A stretch of 64,000 nt of DNA from Nelumbo lutea (taxonomy: Eukaryota; Streptophyta; Magnoliopsida; Proteales; Nelumbonaceae): contig JAKGHH010000002.1 of the NCBI GenBank assembly GCA_022828595.1, positions 65,630,383 through 65,694,382 on the forward strand, given 5' to 3'. Made by a program: the position numbers and the translations under genes. Positions 1 through 11,194 of this stretch are shown piece by piece. How positions within the stretch are numbered: the stretch's first letter is position 1; each line of letters opens with the position of its first letter. The notes below the pieces were generated by a model. It did not search any database. It was given only the letters and a program-made list of their open reading frames with translations, and had not been told where the DNA came from.

Positions 1-34
1 AAGATCGCATAGGCTCCTCAATCAAAGCGTCGAT

Positions 35-586
35 CTAGATAGTCTTGGCTGGATCTTCCGCTAAAATGGGTATAGAGGTCGTCTCTTCTATGGGTGAAGC
101 TCGCTCCTCATGGACCTCCGTAGGTCGCTCCAACTCAAGGTCGTCTGTTGCCTTGGCTTTTCCTTTGAGGGTGGAGATGTAGCATTTGCGAGAATTGAGC
201 TGGTCACCTCGCGCTACCCCAACTCCGAAGTCCATGGGGAACTTCATGGCCAAGTAATAGGTGGACACTACTGCACGTAGAGCATGGGTGATAGGACGAC
301 CTATTATGGCATTGTACGGGGAGGGAGTTGCGACCCCTAGGAAAGTGTGGTCAAATCTCACTATGCTAGGCCAAGTACCGATCTCCACAGGTACTGTGAC
401 TCTTCCCAGGGGCCTGAATTTCTCTATACTGAAGCCTACCAAGGGAGTGTTCATGGGCTTGATGTCGTTCTCCTGAAGCTGCAGCTTATCGAATGCATCT
501 TTGAAGAGAATGTCCATCGAGCTGCCGGAGTCAACTAAGACGTGCTTCACCTCGAAGTCATTATTTCTCATCTTTATGATGAGCAT
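35..586 (-). pseudogene. Retrotransposon aspartic protease domain (Tat-type Ty3/gypsy)
   Basis: The 183-residue open stretch carries the retroviral-type aspartic protease core: the active-site motif VDSGSSMDILF near residue 18 and, further on, the flap/second-half motif YNAIIGRPITHALRAVVS near residues 91-109. In the intact polyprotein it would cleave Gag-Pol. It is out of frame with the upstream gag pieces and has no genuine start of its own; the listed Met is internal. The downstream part is low complexity (Glu/Ala/Thr-rich), as is usual between protease and reverse transcriptase. Confidence 0.85.
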
Positions 587-667
587 GTCATCATAGGGGT
601 AATGGACTCCGCGCGTGTCATCTTCGGTGAAGAAAATGGGTTCTAACCTCGGCCGCTTCGGAGGATT

Positions 668-1024
668 CTACTCTTCTCTTTCAATCTCGCGAGCTGATGT
701 CTTCGCTGCGGCTGAGGTGCAGCCCATGACAATCGATCCACCGATGATCATATGTATTATTCCACGAACTGACCTCTCTTCAAGCAGCTGTCTCTGCGGC
801 TGCTCGATCTGCCTATTATTGGACTCGAGAACATCTCTATTTTGCTCCCCCTGCCGACCTGTTTGATTTTTATTATCATTTAGTACAAAATTTTTTAGAT
901 ACCCGCTACAGATGAGTTTTTCTATCTCGTCACGGAGGTTTTTACAATTCTCGGTGCTATGACCATGATCTCTGTGAAAGTGGTAGTATACATTTCTATT
1001 CCTCGTGTTTGGGTCTCCTCTCAT
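668..1024 (-). pseudogene. Gag C-terminal part with altered zinc knuckle
   Basis: This 118-residue frame holds the Tat Gag nucleic-acid-binding motif. The consensus starts YCxFHxDHGHxTxxC, but here the first Cys is Tyr (VYYHFHRDHGHSTENC). The usual following block is present (EIEKLICSGYLKNFV). The C-terminal tail is Gln/Arg-rich. Loss of the first metal ligand, together with the frame breaks on both sides, marks it as decayed. Confidence 0.8.
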
Positions 1025-1038
1025 CCGAGGTGGCCACT

Positions 1039-1733
1039 TTACGTGATCGCTAAGAGAATTTCTACTCGCTTCACGTTCAAGGGGGTATAACTCCTTTCAG
1101 CTTGAGGAGCTCGGGAATGCTGATCTGATTTTCCCCCTCGAACTGGTTCGTCTTTCTTTCTCTTGTTGTCTCCATTAGTTGAGGTCTCACCTTCTCTTTT
1201 CCTCTTCTCTGGTGGATTCTCGCTCTTCTGGTTCATCTCTTCCTCTGTTCCGATCTGGTCAGCGAGCTTGAGAAACTCTGTGACATCTTTTGGTTTGTTA
1301 GCAAGCATGTGCCACTTGAATTCTTTCTGGGTGATTCCTCTCTTTACAGTTGTAAGTCTCACAGCGGGGTCTAGATCAGGAATCTGCAAGCATGCATCGT
1401 TGAAACGCTTGATGTAACTCTAGGTGGATTCTCCCTCTCTTTGGAGTGTACCATGAGGCTTTCCTGGGACCTCTGGCACCTCTTACTAGTGATGAAGTGC
1501 GAGGTAAAGATCTATACGAACTGTGCCCAGCTCTTGATCGTCCCGAGCGCAAGGTTTCTATACCATGTGCGAGCCATCCCCTTAAAAGTTGTGGAGAAAG
1601 CAACGCACATGCAGGATTCATCCGCTCTGGCCAGGTGCATTTGAGATTGAAATGAATCTACATGGTTGTTCGAATCGAACGACCCATCATACTTGCCTAG
1701 TACCTTGAAATCATTTGGCATTGGAGTGGCCAA
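1039..1733 (-). pseudogene. Gag core (Retrotrans_gag type), frameshifted
   Basis: Three overlapping minus-strand frames together read like a plant Gag core. 1733-1512 has FKVLGKYDGSFDSNNHVDSF followed by TTFKGMARTWYRNL. 1621-1376 has GARGPRKASWYTPKRG. 1389-1039 has ACLQIPDLDPAVRLTTVKRG-like residues followed by a Lys/Glu-rich linker. The order matches the Retrotrans_gag family, but at least one frameshift separates the pieces. Upstream sequence to about 2620 is proline/glutamine-rich in the minus reading and is probably the variable Gag N-terminus. Confidence 0.8.
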
Positions 1734-2662
1734 GAGTTCAGGAGATGGGGAGACGACACCGTAAGGAGTGGGGTAATCTTCACGGTCCCCGAGATCGCCT
1801 CTTCTTTTCCCTTAGGCAGTTCGGGGGAGTTCTGGACTATTGCTCGATGAGCTCTGCGGTGTCGCCTTTGCTACTTCTTTATCGGCTCCGCGTTAGTACT
1901 ACTAGCCTCAGTATTGTCAGGTACCATTCTCACTGGCAGCTGTTCGAACTGCTGACAGCGGCTGCTGTGAACTGAAGGGCCTTGTCGGTTCTCCGCAACC
2001 AGAGCCCAAACCGGTTCTCCGCGAGTGGAACTTCAAACTACGAAGGTCGAGGTGAAGTGGGCCTGGCAAGCTGGGTGCCTCCCGACCTACCTACTTGCTG
2101 TGAGGTGGGAGGAGTAATCTATCTCTCCCTCCTGCCGCGGGACGATACTTAACTCCCCAGAAGGTTCTGAACTTGGGAGGTCTCTCCCCGGCGAAGAGGG
2201 CGTTCACTATGGGGGTGAGGCTTGGTTTGCTGCACAGTCGGATGCTGAGGTGGAACAAGCTGTTGATTCTGCGGCAGTGGGGGAAATTGTTGCTGGTATT
2301 GCTGCTGATAGACATGGTGGAGGACTTGTTGTTGGTAAAACTGAAGTTGTTGGGCCTGCTACATGGCCCACATGCAATGCACCAGGTCATCGAGTTGATT
2401 CAGTCGGTTACCAGGGGAATGATAGAAGGTCATACCTACTGCAGAAAAGAGTGGTACGCTCACCAATGCAATGACTTGAGGCACATTCAGTGTGGGGACC
2501 CCATCTACAGAGAGGGGTACGGTGAATTGTCCAATGCACAGGGTAGGTACCTGGAGTTAGCCCTCGGAGACGTTCAAGTCAGTGCTGCGTCCGGCGTTGC
2601 CGGAAGATGCCATGGAAACTGAATATGAAATGCTTTGTGGAAAAGGGCTTTTGGAAGCGTTT

Positions 2663-2680
2663 CCCACAGACGGTGCCAAT
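2663..2680 (-). other. Primer-binding site of the Tat element
   Basis: On the minus strand the bases next to the LTR read TTGGCACCGTCTGTGGGA. This is one substitution away from the TGGCGCCGTCTGTGGGA primer-binding site usual in Tat elements. Its position directly after the LTR end (CATCA) fixes the LTR boundary and the element's orientation. Confidence 0.75.
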
Positions 2681-3354
2681 TGATGCTGCGCAATCTGGCT
2701 ACTCCTAGATAGCGGTGGCTTAGCTTCCTGTAGACAACGGACGTGGAACGGACGTGGAGAATCTGCACAAAAAATCAGAGAACCCGGGGGTGCTTACCCG
2801 GTGAGGTTGCTCCGATGCTTAAGTCAGTTTATGCGAGCTGATGATAATCAAAGAGCAAGAGAGCTAGTAGCAATAAAAATGCGCGTACCTTTGCCCCCAA
2901 AGGGTTGGGGTCTTTATATACTGGAGTCCTCACGGGCTTTACGAAGTAGTTCCGTGATCTTTGCCATGATAAGGTCTGTTTCCGTATTATATGGAGATAG
3001 CGCTTCAGTTGATAAGGCTAATCGCTTCCGCCCGAATTGGATGAGGAGATAATGCTTAGTTGTTGCGAGACGTGATCCCGCAGAATTTGGGAACCGTTAG
3101 AGAGACTTTCGGGATCATATCGAGGGCGGATCAATATACCTAAGCTGGTTTCTACCACGAACCGATGTTCTTGAGCTAAGTGTCGTACACCCCAAACTGG
3201 ATTATTTACTGAAACTGCGACCTAGTACCGAGGTGCCCTTAGCTCGGGATGGGTACCGAAGTGCCTTTAGCTCGAGATGATTTCAGCTCAAAGAATCCTT
3301 AGCTCAGGGTAGTGGAACATTACTTTGTAACGAGCTGGCTATGCCAAATTGTCA
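2681..3354 (-). repeat. 5' LTR of the Tat element (about 674 bp)
   Basis: The right end (minus-strand start) reads TGACAATTTGGC at 3354, and the left end is CATCA at 2681 abutting the PBS. A TATA box (TATATAAAG, minus strand) lies at 2912-2920, where an LTR promoter is expected. The outer boundary is inferred from the TG..CA rule because the partner LTR is outside the window. Confidence 0.6.
2912..2920 (-). promoter_or_regulatory. TATA box of LTR promoter
   Basis: TATATAAAG on the minus strand inside the LTR, about 230 bp from the PBS side. It would drive leftward transcription of the element. No activity can be inferred. Confidence 0.55.
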
Positions 3355-3735
3355 CCTATGTCGAATCACCCTCCATCAGACTCCACATAGCTATTGTGAT
3401 AGCCTTATATACTGGTGTAACTAACTCGCATCCCATTTACAAACATCTCCCATTACTATTATGATTAAACCATATTGGCATACTTTCTCTCATTTTATGA
3501 CCTATTAAAGCTATTTCTAATTCTTTGAAATGACTTCAGTTCTGATCCTATTCTTTCTAATTTTTCCACTCATCAGTCTTATGCAAAAATTCTATGTATA
3601 TATTTTTCCCACTTTGTTGTGTAATCAAATTGAATTGACATGGATCCTGATTTGATTTCATAATAAGCAGCTAGACTAATTATCTGAGATACATATGTTT
3701 CTCAATTGGATTGAATCCAAATCATGTACATGTTT
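3355..3735. other. AT-rich spacer
   Basis: No convincing ORF, RNA gene or repeat is visible. The stretch directly flanks the LTR. Confidence 0.5.
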
Positions 3736-4033
3736 AATTGGCTCATAGCCCAAGATGTGTTAAGAATTCCTAAGAACTTGAAGCTCTAGGAAGATAGCAG
3801 CATTAAATGTATATCTTCTTTTCTAAGAATTTGATCAACATTATTAGAATTTGTCTCATTGATTTTATCATTGACCAAGAGTATCTTGAAATCTTGTTCA
3901 ATATCCTTTAATAACTTAGAGACTAGTGGCTTGTTTGGGAGGGTTGACTTTCATTTCGGTTGCTTTAAAGAATCTACTTGGAGGTACAATACTCCAAATC
4001 GTCTAAATGTGCATTTGGCTCTTCAAGCTTTAA

Positions 4034-4087
<54 letters not shown>

Positions 4088-5400
4088 TAAAGGCTCTTTG
4101 TACACCTCATGAAGCCAAAAGCAACAACATAATTGTCATCCCAAGTGGGCACTGGAAATCATAAATCTCTTTCTCAAATTTATCAACCTTGTAACCTTCA
4201 ACCATATGATCCTTCAATTTCTTATGGCAACTCATCAATATCATAAATGCCTTAGCATAAATGAATACCTTTAATTAATATATAAATTCCAACATATCTA
4301 TACCCAAGGTATGTTGAGAATTTCTAAAAACTCGAAACCCTAAAAGAAAACACTAAATATATATTTCTTTTCAAAGCATATGATGAATATCAAAGATTGT
4401 CTCGTTTTTTTTATAGCCCAAAGACATTAGCAGTCTTAAGTTTCTTTCTCAAATTTATCAATCATGTAAAGAAAAGTGCTTTTGCTCATCTTTGTTAATA
4501 TGATTCTTCATTTTTTTTTTGTTAATTCATCAATAACAAAAAAAAAAGTCTTTAGTACAAATGGGATGTCTTTTTGCACACATAATGCATAGTTTCCATT
4601 ATGCCTAATTGGTCGTTAACCTGAAAAGTATATATGTTGAGAATTTCTAATAACTTGAAGCACTAAAAAGATCAATTAAATTATCATAATTTTCAAAGTA
4701 TTAATGACCATAAAAAAATTTATCCCTTATTCATTTTGTCATAGATTAAGAACATTCATTCATAAATATCTTTTGATTTTTCCCAAATTTATCAATCATG
4801 TAAAAATATCGGTGCGTTTAATTTCTCACCTTGAACCATACGATTCTCTTCATTTCTTTTGAATGGCAACTTATCACCATCATAAAGATCTTATCACAAA
4901 TACTTTGAGGTTCCCTCCTTATGTGGTAGGGCCCACACGAATAAGGATAAAAAAGGAAAGCAAAAAAGAACCTTATCTTGTCAGAGTCGCTCAAAGTATA
5001 TTGAGGTTTTGTCTCTTATTTCTCTCTTGCTCTTTAAAGGGTTCTAGAGAAAGAAAAAAGGAGTTTTCCAAAAGAAGAAGGCATTACAAGGGTTGTAAAG
5101 GAGATGACAAGAATTCTTAATTTAGATTATTATACCCTATTATTCTTGTTAATAGTGAAAGATATTTGTAAGTGTCATTAATTTTATCCCCACATTGAGA
5201 GGTTTTTCATATAAATCTGTTTTCTATTATTGTATATTCACCAAAGAAAATACATGTCTTTAATTAATTGTCAGCCCAAGGTATGTTGAGAATTTCTAAG
5301 AACATGAATCTCTAAAAGATATCATTAAATGTATCTTCATTTTCAGAATATAGGATGTATACAGAAGATTTATAGAAGATCAGTATTCTGAAAATACCCA
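3736..5400. repeat. Old tandem array: about four diverged copies of a 330-640 bp unit
   Basis: Four copies of a motif like CCCAAGGTATGTTGAGAATT followed by TCTAAGAACTTGAAGC recur at about 3750, 4303, 4633 and 5274. Three copies of a second block (CAAATTTATCAATCATGTAA, then a TATGATTCTTCATTTCTT-like stretch and a GGCAACTCATCA-like stretch) recur at about 4175, 4450 and 4785. The two blocks alternate in a fixed order, so this is an eroded tandem duplication. A MITE terminus (GGCTTGTTTGGGAGGGTTGA at 3929) and an (AAT)n tract interrupt the first unit. No coding potential is seen. Confidence 0.6.
4033..4088. repeat. (AAT)n microsatellite
   Basis: Perfect AAT repeats of about 18 units inside the first diverged unit of the surrounding array. 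Confidence 0.95.
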
Positions 5401-5520
5401 TAAAAGTTTCATTTATTTATATTTATATTTTTACTCCCTATTATCTTGTCTATTTTATTTATATTTTTACTCCTTATTTTTCAAATCAACATTTCATTTT
5501 ACATTTTAAATAGACACTTA

Positions 5521-5815
5521 GGCTTCATTCGCTTTTCAATAAATTACTTACCTGGGTAAGTTTTTCCTAGAAAACATTTACCTAGGTAAGTGCACTTATC
5601 CATGTTCTTTTATTTCTCAGGTAAATAAGGCAATGACCATTTTAGCCATAGAAATTCTTTATTAAAAGGGGTACTTTTGCTCCATTCAAGTGTTAGCAAC
5701 TTTTCCCCTATATGGGAAAGTTATTTATCCACCTAAGAGATGGGTATCATTTTCCTGGGTAAGTGGTACCTAGGAAAATAAACTTTCCCTATTCCCCACA
5801 TGAAGCTGAAAAAAG
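5521..5815. mobile_element. Foldback MITE candidate
   Basis: The outer ends read CTTCATTCGCTTTTCA and TGAAGCTGAAAAAAG, a loose inverted pair. Internally, ACTTACCTGGGTAAG, TTTCCTAG and TACCTAGG at left mirror CCTGGGTAAG and ACCTAGGAAAAT at right. No target duplication is obvious. Confidence 0.4.
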
Positions 5816-6425
5816 AATATGAGATTCTTGGTCAATGGGAACCAAAATCCCATTGCCAACTTTCCCCCCTCTCCAAATCCAGAAAAAGCACACCTCCTTA
5901 AGGTAAAACATGCCATTTTACATTTCCATTTATAGATAATCAATAATAAATTAATAATAAATAAAGCAAATGCAAAGTAGAGAGAGTGTCTTAGTAAAAT
6001 GCAAACTATAGGGTAAGTCTAAGTAATCATGTAAAACTATAGGGGACTTGTTAGTAAATGACTAACAAATTCATACATATTGATCAATTTGGTTGATGAT
6101 CCACATTTAATCGGTTGTGTGGGTTGGGCCATTGGTCATCCAAGGGGTGACCATTTAGAATAGTTAATCACCCTAAGAGATTGAAAAAAAAAATTAATTA
6201 CCATGCACTAGTAGGAAAATTTTTGAAAGATCTAACATTCTACACTTTACTCACTTGACCAACACTACATAAATAGTACTAAAATTTTTGAAATATCTAA
6301 ATTGGAAATCCAATTGGGCTCTTATGATGAAATCATCGTATACATCATTTGATGCATGTTTGAATTTTTAATCCAGTTAAAACCCATGCAAAAGGAAAAA
6401 TAATGGCTAGTCTTGATTGGTGGTT
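5816..6425. other. AT-rich spacer
   Basis: Nothing recognisable beyond short phrases such as ACTATAGGG..AGTAAATGAC near 6005-6060, which resemble Mutator-like element ends elsewhere in the window (41930-42020). Confidence 0.4.
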
Positions 6426-6426
6426 G

Positions 6427-6598
6427 GGATTTTCTTTTCTTTTCTTTTCTTCTTTTTTTGTCCAATATGACTATACAACGAGGATAGCCCATCCCCCAAA
6501 TCCATAACCCCCCAACCATGGTCCAAGCAAGCGGGATTTGATCTCAAGTCTCTACTACAACCAGCCGGAGACCTATCAGCCAACCGGCTGGCACCTTG
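6427..6598 (-). mobile_element. tRNA-derived SINE, copy 1
   Basis: On the minus strand an A-box-like GGTTGGCTGATAGG is followed about 40 bases on by a B-box-like GAGATCAAATCCC, as in a tRNA-derived polymerase III promoter. The body then reads GGGATGGGCTATCCTCGTTG and ends in TATAGTC plus an A-rich tail (TTTTCTTTTCTTTT on the plus strand). The 3' part is shared with copies at 12783-12897, 37305-37440 and 37575-37620. Confidence 0.6.
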
Positions 6599-6681
6599 CA
6601 ATGGTTGAGATTGGTTTCATGTGAAGATACCAATGTAATTTATTTCAAGTAGAATCTTTCTTCTATGGTTGTTCATCAAGA

Positions 6682-6865
6682 ATTTGGATTAGCTGAATGC
6701 TTTGGTTGTTCAGTAGGTTGTGGAATCAATGATGAGGTTCCGCGTCATAATAAATTTATGGGCCCTACTGAGAAAGGTGCAGGCCCCATGTATTTTTTTA
6801 CTGGTGTGGAACCTTATCATTGGTTCCACAGCCTCTGAACAGCCAAAGCGTTTAGCTAAACCTTG
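6682..6865. mobile_element. Foldback MITE, family F1 copy 1
   Basis: Two arms of about 80 bp pair with each other. The left arm has TTAGCTGAATGCTTTGGTTG then TTCAG..GTTGTGGAATCAATGATGAGG. The right arm, reverse complemented, has TTAGCTAAACGCTTTGGCTG then TTCAG..GCTGTGGAACCAATGATAAGG. A related foldback lies at 50171-50360. Non-coding. Confidence 0.7.
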
Positions 6866-8587
6866 TTTGTTCCTCAATTGTTGAAGCAAATTAGAATTTA
6901 TAATCCATTGAGTTTAGATTCCCAAGAAAAAAAACAAAACTGGAAAAAATAATTTTAAGTTAGTAATTAATAAAATGTAAGTTCGATATTTGAAAAAAAA
7001 AAAAGATTTTTATAGATTTGACATCTAAGAACAATAAATTTACTTTATAAACCTCATTAATTAAAAAAAAAGAGTGTGTTTTAATTGTTTTAGTCATTAA
7101 ATCATCTGATATAGGTCTGAATGCACTTACTATCACTTTTTAGAGGCACCCATCAGATGTTAACACAAATGAAAACTAACATGTCAAAGCAAGTTTTTTA
7201 GATAACTGATATAGGTCTGAATGCATTCTCTCATGTCTACATCTAGCGATGTGTATGTGGGCCCTATTTATTTTGCCAACCCGGCACTTTCTTTCAATGT
7301 CTTTTCAAGCCTACAAAAATGACACCAGTATGAACACCATAGCTCAACTCAGGCTACAAAGGTCGCTCTCTCTGAATATACAAATCACATTCTTTTACTA
7401 ATGCTGGAGGACAAAGCATTAGGAGGATGTTCATCACTGGCCCAAATTGTTTAAAAAAAGTCTAATTCGGATCAGTTTTCTAATCCAGGCCTAACTGGAT
7501 TCTGCCTGATCCATACGTACCATATTACAGCCCATCATGGTCCAATATACGATTTTGTGTTTTGCAAATTTTGATGGGTTAGATTGATTTCTACCCATAA
7601 CCCATTCAGTTTCTAATACAAATGGGGTCAATATTAATGAATTGACCGGTTAGTCGGATGTCTGATTGCAAATCCGCCCAATTATACTTAGAATGCCTCA
7701 GCGGGTAATGTGGTCAAGAATTTGGACTTTGATTTGCATTAGACAACCACAAGATTCCGTGCACTTAAGACAATAAACAAAACAACATATTGTGCACTTA
7801 AGACAACCACAGTTTTTCTTTTTTATTCTTCTATATACATCGAGAATAATAAAAGTGGATTTTGATTTTTGTACATACTTACTATTTGAGAAAGTTATTT
7901 TTTAAAACTTTCACAAGCGGTCAAGCATTTTTTACTGTTAAGTTAATGTGGAGCCTAGTGGTGTCTAGTTGTCATAAACAATTATAATTATTACTTTTCT
8001 CGGTTTTGCAAACAAATAAAATATAAACGTTGAATGAAAAAACGTAAACAAAACCAAACACATACATTATTCTCATGTTTTTGTGTCGTGCTAAGGTATG
8101 GGTATTTGGATATATGAATAGACATAAACATAATACAAATGTCCATATATTTAATTACCTTTTTTTATAAAATATATATTCAAATACCTATATCTTGACG
8201 TGATAAGATAAATTAATGGTGTCAAATTTTTGAATACAAACATGACCTGTTTATTACATGTATAACATGATATGACCTGTGTAACATGAATTACCATGTT
8301 TAACCTATTTAATTCTATATTAAATGATATATATCACTTGAATTAATAAGAAATTAATATGATTATTCTGCTTAAATTAAATAATAAATAGATTTAAATA
8401 GTAAAATAAGCATTCAATAATCTATTATCTTAAATAAATTTATAAAAGCCATTCAATAACATCTTTACCTATTATCATAATAATATTTCATCCAAATATA
8501 CATACATGATCTAATACTTGAAATTTCAGATCATAAATAGGTCAATCCGAAATTGATGTGTTTATTAATTATATTAAATGGGTTGAT
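6866..8587. other. AT-rich spacer
   Basis: No gene is seen. A 21-bp phrase (CTGATATAGGTCTGAATGCA) occurs twice, at about 7108 and 7207. The rest is low-complexity AT-rich sequence with A-runs. Confidence 0.45.
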
Positions 8588-8970
8588 TAGAGGTGTAAAT
8601 GGGGCAGTACAGGTCAGCATGACACGACTTTTGGGCCTCTTATGCTTTGGCGGGCCAGGCCATGCCAGGCCATGAGAGGCATTTTTAAAGAATAAAAATA
8701 ATGAAAAAATTAAAATAAATTAAAAAAATAGATAAAACATTAAAAAAAAAACTGAAACTTTTATTTTATATGAATTTTGAGATATACAATATATGAAATA
8801 ATAAAATAAAATTACAATACAAGTGGAAAAGAATAGTATAATAAAACAGAAGCTCGGTACAGCCAATACCCCTGAATCATGCCGCGGTATGGCAGATGTG
8901 CTACAGTGATGAGTCGGGCCCAGCAGGATCCATGTCGTGCCGGCCGCCGGTACAGTCAAATTCAAATCTA
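8588..8970. mobile_element. hAT-like MITE
   Basis: The left end TAGAGGTGTAAATGGGGCAG resembles the usual plant hAT MITE start TAGGGGTGTAAATGG. The right end, reverse complemented, reads TAGATTTGAATTTGACTGTA. The interior is GC-rich at the two ends and AT-rich in the middle. No good 8-bp target duplication was found, so the exact ends are uncertain. Confidence 0.5.
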
Positions 8971-9598
8971 CTAACTTTGTATTGTAATTGAATCATGTTT
9001 ACGTATCACATCAATTACCATTAACAATAATTGTTAGTTGTTTCTATGAATGCATGAGACAATGAAACCTAACATAAAATACTATGACTGAAATGTGAAA
9101 TGTGGTAATGGCGTTTTCTTTCACATGCACTACATGGGAATAGACGAGTCCCGTGGCTGCTGAGATAATTTACTTAAGGGCCCATTTGAGAGAGAGGGTT
9201 GAAGGTTTGGTTGTTTTTATCGAGCTGTTTTCTATAAGCCACTAAAGGGAAAGCCTTTTTTCCTTGGATAAAGGGCAATAAAACTGAGCTTCAAGGGAAA
9301 GCCTTTTTCCTAAATATGCAGAACCAATTCTGAACCAAACTTAAAAGCTGCCTGATAAGACTCTGCCTTCATGCCTTCATGGGGCGCTGTGGTGGGGCAC
9401 ACCTCACAAAGCCAAAAGCTGCCATAGGAAACTCCACCCAAATAGGAGTAACCCGTTTGGGAGGGATTCAACACAGCAGCTTCTAACTTTGCAAGGTGGG
9501 CTCCACATAAAAAGTCTATAAGCTATATTTAATGAAAACACCTGAGAACAAGAATATGCTTTAATTGATCTAACAAATCACCTTTCAAGTAAAACTAA
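8971..9598. other. Spacer with MITE end fragments
   Basis: AGGGCCCATTTGAGAGAGAG at 9177 and CCGTTTGGGAGGGATTCAAC at about 9449 look like left ends of the Tourist-like family that is intact at 56626-56820. Both face the same way and neither has a matching right end here. Confidence 0.4.
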
Positions 9599-10414
9599 GG
9601 CCATGTTTGGGAGTGCTTAAATTAAAAATAAGTGTTTATTTGAATATGCACTTATTTACATTTAGCACCCAACTTATTTTATATTGGGTATTTGGTAGTC
9701 TTTTTCTTTAATAAGCATTTGTGACTATTTTGTCCTTCATTTTCTTTCAAATTTTCAAAATATACCCTTTAAAAGCACTTTTATTAAATTACTTTTATAA
9801 AATCACTTTTATGAAAGCACTTTTATAAAAACACATTTATGAAAGCACTTTTATAAAAGTATTTTTACAAAAGTACTTTTACAAAAGCACTTTTATGAAG
9901 GCACTTTTGTGAAAGTAATTTATGAAAGCACTTTGTAAAAGTACTTTTATAAAAGTGCTTTTGTAAAAGTGCCTTCATAAAAGTGCTTTCATAAAAATTT
10001 TTTATAAAAGTACTTTCATAAAAGTGATTTTATAAAAATACTTTTTGTAAAAATGCTTTTATAAAAGTACTTTCATAAAAGTGCTTTCATTAAAATATTT
10101 TTATAAAAGTGTTTTCATAAAAGTACTTTCTTAAAAGTGCTTTCAGAAAAGTATTTTTATATAAGTGCTTTCGTAAAAGTGATTTCATAAAAGTACTTTT
10201 ATAAAATTCAACTAGGGATAATTTTATAAATGGTATTTTAAAATTCAACTAGGATAATTTTGGAAGAAAAATTGAATAAGTGCTTATTGTATAAGCATTT
10301 TAAAAACCTGGAAATTGAGGCTTAAAAAATAAGCCCTTATTTAAAAAAAAAACACTTATTTTCCAAATACCAATAAGTGCTTAATGACCCAAATAAACAC
10401 TCCCAAACATGGCC
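9599..10414. mobile_element. Giant foldback PIF/Harbinger-type MITE with internal 12-15 bp array
   Basis: The termini GGCCATGTTTGGGAGTG and its reverse complement CACTCCCAAACATGGCC are perfect inverted repeats flanked by TAA on both sides (9596-9598 and 10415-10417), the target preference of PIF/Harbinger elements. Between about 9765 and 10205 the interior is an array of AAAAGCACTTTTATAA-type units in the left half. The right half is the complementary version (AAAAGTGCTTTTATAA), with the switch near 9950, so the whole element can fold on itself. It has no coding capacity. Confidence 0.8.
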
Positions 10415-10441
10415 TAATTTCAGTAACTTCTTCAACGTGAT

Positions 10442-11194
10442 TAGGGCTGCAAGTCAGGCCAGGTTAGGTCGGGTTAAGGCCAATCCTAGCCCAACCCTAA
10501 GTTCTAAACCCCCAACCCTAATCCTAACCAAACCTGACTTTCAACCCGACCAACCCAACCCTAGTCGTAACCCTAACTAAATTCCTTCAACCCTAACCCA
10601 ACCCAAAGTTGACTTTCAACCTGACCTCAGTTTGGGCCCAACACAACCTTATCCTCATCCCTTAAAATCTTGTAGAGCTTCTCAACTCAGATCTTAGCTC
10701 AACTTTCATTACATATATTAATCCTATGTTTTATTAGTATTATTTGTTGATGTTTTTATTGGTTCTTTTAATACAAAATTCAAAAAAACAAGTGTGTGAA
10801 ATGACTATATTTATTATGAGTTATGATTTATGATAGATCTTTTATGGACGGCAAGCTATGGGCGAAAAATAAAAGAGAAGAGACAGAATAAAATATTCAA
10901 AAAATATAAAATATGCCATTAAGGTTTTAGTCTTTCCAATTAGGATTAATTGAAGTGATTATCTTAAAAGAAACACATGATAGTATGTGGTGGGGGTTAA
11001 AAAACTATCATAAACAAAATATATATTATATATGACATGTACTATATATAGAGTTGGGTTCAGGTTGGGTCGGGTTGCCCCAAGTAAGATTGGTGAATTT
11101 CAACCCTAACCCTAACCTAAACATCAACCTGACCCAATCCAATCCAACATTTTCGAGTTGGGTTCGGGCCAACCCGACCCAAGTTGCAGACTTA
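10442..11194. mobile_element. hAT MITE, 753 bp
   Basis: The element starts TAGGGCTGCAAG and ends (reverse complement) TAAGTCTGCAAC. The flanks are AACGTGAT (10434-10441) and AACGTGGC (11195-11202), an 8-bp target duplication with two mismatches. The ends are rich in GGGTTGGGTCGGG-type sequence and the middle is AT-rich. No ORF of note. Confidence 0.7.

Larger units (their letters stand above)
1..3354 (-). mobile_element. Tat-lineage Ty3/gypsy LTR retrotransposon, 5' part, truncated by window edge
   Basis: Read on the minus strand from right to left, the order is LTR (3354-2681), primer-binding site (about 2680-2663), gag (about 2620-670) and aspartic protease (586-35). The element then leaves the window, so reverse transcriptase and integrase are not seen. 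The gag zinc-finger context (FHRDHGHSTENC) and protease (VDSGSSMDILF), together with a PBS resembling TGGCGCCGTCTGTGGGA, are characteristic of the Tat group of plant Ty3/gypsy elements. Coding frames are interrupted, so the copy is not autonomous. The lineage call is from family knowledge; the other LTR lies outside. Confidence 0.85.

Noticed and set aside
2173..2622. 149-codon plus-strand ORF rich in Leu and Gly
   Set aside because: It is antisense to the Tat gag leader region, has no domain, and the real elements here read on the minus strand.
9765..10205. Regular short repeats resembling a CRISPR-type array
   Set aside because: There are no unique spacers; units are near-contiguous, change orientation at the centre, and lie inside a MITE in a plant genome.
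10480..11125. CCCTAA-like strings that might be interstitial telomere repeats
   Set aside because: The phrases are irregular (CCCAACCCTAACC, AACCCGACC) and belong to the hAT MITE bounded by an 8-bp duplication. They are not TTTAGGG arrays.
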